A program made the translations under genes and the position numbers. The notes under the pieces are model-generated. The model saw only the letters and a program-made list of their open reading frames with translations, had not been told where the DNA came from and did no database searches. 24,578 nucleotides of DNA from a virus, in IMG/VR virus record IMGVR_UViG_3300021376_003102, positions 1 to 24,578 of that record. One strand, 5' to 3'. Positions 23,089-24,578 of this stretch are shown here, piece by piece (position 1 is the first letter of the stretch; each line of letters begins with the position of its first letter).

Positions 23089-24578
23089 TGGATATAGAAA
23101 AAATGTACCCAATTGTTAATGATTGGGGCTGGGTTACTCATTTTGAATGTACGATATCAAAATATTGTGGGTCTAACTTAGCGTTGGCAGTTGATTCAAA
23201 TACCAATGCTATAAAGCTATTATTGGAATATTTAAATGTTAAAAATAAAACAATTTTTATTCCAAATAACACCTATGTTTCAGTACCATCACAAATAATA
23301 CATAGTGGTAATACGCCCTATTTTATAGATTACGAATGGGAGGGAGAATATCAATTATTCCCATATCCAATTTGGGATTCGGCAACTAGGTTTAAAAAAA
23401 ATATGCATACTAAAATGACGTATCAAATTCTTTCATTCCACCATAAAAAAATATTAAATATAGGTACAGGTGGTATGATTTTGACTGAAGATAGAGATTT
23501 CATAAATTGGGCAAGACCCAGAATATACGATGGTAGAGATTTTACTAAAATGTATGTTGATGATGATTTTCAATGTATAGGATATCATATGTATATGACT
23601 CCTGAACAAGCGAAACGTGGGTTAGAAATATTTCATTCAGATAGAATAAACGATTATAATGATGATTGTGGTTCGAATAAAACTTATAAAGATTTATCTA
23701 AACAAAAAATTTTTGAACCATATGTTAATGTTCCTAAAAAATATAAGGGCATTTCTGTTTTATTTGATAGGCCAGAGTTAAATGTTGAAAGGTATGCAAC
23801 TGAATTTAAATTCATTGAAAGAAAAAATATAAATGAAATAAGTTCTGATAATTTAAAAAATTGGGTAAATATAATAGTAAATCATAACGACCATATTATA
23901 CTTAACGATTTTAATATGGATGAGGTTTTAAATTTATCAGAAAAATCATTAAAACTTTTAAAAACAAATCCAAATACATTTTTTGTTTTATCAGATTTAA
24001 GAGAAGGAAACTACAAAGTATCCGATGAATTTTGGAATAAAATAATAGAATTTAGAAAAAAGCATAATATTCCATATAATAAGGTTGTGGTTATTAATAA
24101 CAATATTAAACTAAAGCATGATGATGTAAAAACAATTTCATTTCCACAATATGTTTTAGCACATAAAACGAACCCATCAATAGAAGAAATAAAATTAAAC
24201 ATATATAAAGATAAAAACGTATCTATTGTATTTAAATCAGATTTAGATAAAACTAAAATAAGACCCAAAAGATTTTTAAGTTATAATAGATGTGGATGGA
24301 GATGGCATAGAGCTTTTATGCTATCTAAATTATACAAAAAGAATATATTAGACAACACCATATTTTCTTTTTATGAAAGTCAATATTTTGATAATAAAGA
24401 AAAATTTGGCAACACAATTTACATGCCATCTTCATTTGAAACACTAAATATAGAAACGGAAGATAAATGGGATATTCTTAAATTCTTAGTAGATAAATGT
24501 CCTACTAGATTAGACCACGAAACATCCGAATCAGTAGCAGGAGGACACAATTATTTCTCGAAAAAAGAGCATTATTTA
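23088..24578 (+). CDS. Fusion: DegT-type aminotransferase domain + GT-like domain, 3' partial
   Basis: An open frame of 497 codons runs from ATG 23088 to the end of the window without a stop. Residues 1-195 match the large domain of DegT/DnrJ/EryC1 sugar aminotransferases: FIPNNTYVSVPSQI (57-70), the PLP-binding WDSATRF with D97, and SFHHKKILNIGTGGMILTED with catalytic-lysine candidate K121. MTPEQAKRG (170-178) fits the start of the dimer region. The family is usually about 370 residues, and the C-terminal small domain appears reduced to KTYKDLSKQKIFEPY. From about residue 245 a different domain follows, with RPKRFLSYNRCGWRWHRAFML (392-412), a pattern of fucosyltransferase or exostosin-like glycosyltransferases. 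Amine donation and transfer could be combined in one protein. The end and final size are unknown. Confidence 0.85.
   Translation, partial: MDIEKMYPIVNDWGWVTHFECTISKYCGSNLALAVDSNTNAIKLLLEYLNVKNKTIFIPNNTYVSVPSQIIHSGNTPYFIDYEWEGEYQLFPYPIWDSATRFKKNMHTKMTYQILSFHHKKILNIGTGGMILTEDRDFINWARPRIYDGRDFTKMYVDDDFQCIGYHMYMTPEQAKRGLEIFHSDRINDYNDDCGSNKTYKDLSKQKIFEPYVNVPKKYKGISVLFDRPELNVERYATEFKFIERKNINEISSDNLKNWVNIIVNHNDHIILNDFNMDEVLNLSEKSLKLLKTNPNTFFVLSDLREGNYKVSDEFWNKIIEFRKKHNIPYNKVVVINNNIKLKHDDVKTISFPQYVLAHKTNPSIEEIKLNIYKDKNVSIVFKSDLDKTKIRPKRFLSYNRCGWRWHRAFMLSKLYKKNILDNTIFSFYESQYFDNKEKFGNTIYMPSSFETLNIETEDKWDILKFLVDKCPTRLDHETSESVAGGHNYFSKKEHYL

Noticed and set aside
1-24578. tRNA genes, CRISPR arrays, insertion sequences, attachment sites
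   Set aside because: Coding sequence fills nearly the whole window, gaps are under about 65 bases, and no cloverleaf, spaced repeat, transposase or integrase was seen.

Overview
The window looks like part of a large, strictly lytic T4-like (gp43/44/45/62-type) tailed-phage genome infecting a member of the Bacteroidota, or a metagenomic contig of one. The T4-type DNA polymerase, sliding clamp and both clamp-loader subunits identify the lineage. The host guess rests on low GC, on two near-perfect Bacteroidota-type promoters (TTTG-N20-TATATTTG) in two of the few gaps between genes, and on the rarity of strong Shine-Dalgarno sequences. Every gene is on the + strand. No gap exceeds about 65 bases, and no tRNA, rRNA, insertion sequence or CRISPR array was seen.

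Region 1 (1-5380) is the replisome module: DNA polymerase (5' end cut by the window), sliding clamp, a small protein with a clamp-binding-like QLELF peptide, a MazG-like nucleotide pyrophosphohydrolase, the clamp-loader ATPase, a zinc-ribbon protein and the clamp-loader small subunit. Region 2 (5384-6516) has its own promoter and holds a Cas4/RecB-like nuclease with a predicted Fe-S cluster. A perfect palindrome follows, lying just before a small gene that resembles a ribbon-helix-helix regulator.

Region 3 (6534-18930) is 12.4 kb with essentially no intergenic DNA; stops and starts overlap or lie 1-2 bases apart. It encodes two GT-B glycosyltransferases, two uncharacterised proteins, a sugar-nucleotide epimerase/dehydratase, a HAD phosphatase fused to a sugar nucleotidyltransferase, a compact glycerophosphodiester-phosphodiesterase-like protein, a methyltransferase and up to seven GT-A or GT-like proteins. 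Together these could build and attach a custom glycan. The target cannot be read from sequence: virion protein, host envelope and phage DNA all remain possible.

Region 4 (18960-20898) holds four small or medium genes of probable virion or assembly type: an uncharacterised 162-residue protein, a membrane-anchored coiled-coil protein, a HAD-like phosphatase with a basic tail, and an 81-residue probable structural protein. Region 5 (20917-24578) returns to tailoring enzymes: an APS-kinase-like P-loop kinase, a glycine-amidinotransferase-like enzyme, a 2-oxoglutarate/Fe(II) oxygenase, and an open-ended fusion of a DegT-type aminotransferase domain with a glycosyltransferase-like domain. The most notable content is this phage-encoded glycan and small-molecule tailoring set, with its unusual fusions and a possible dedicated regulator and operator.
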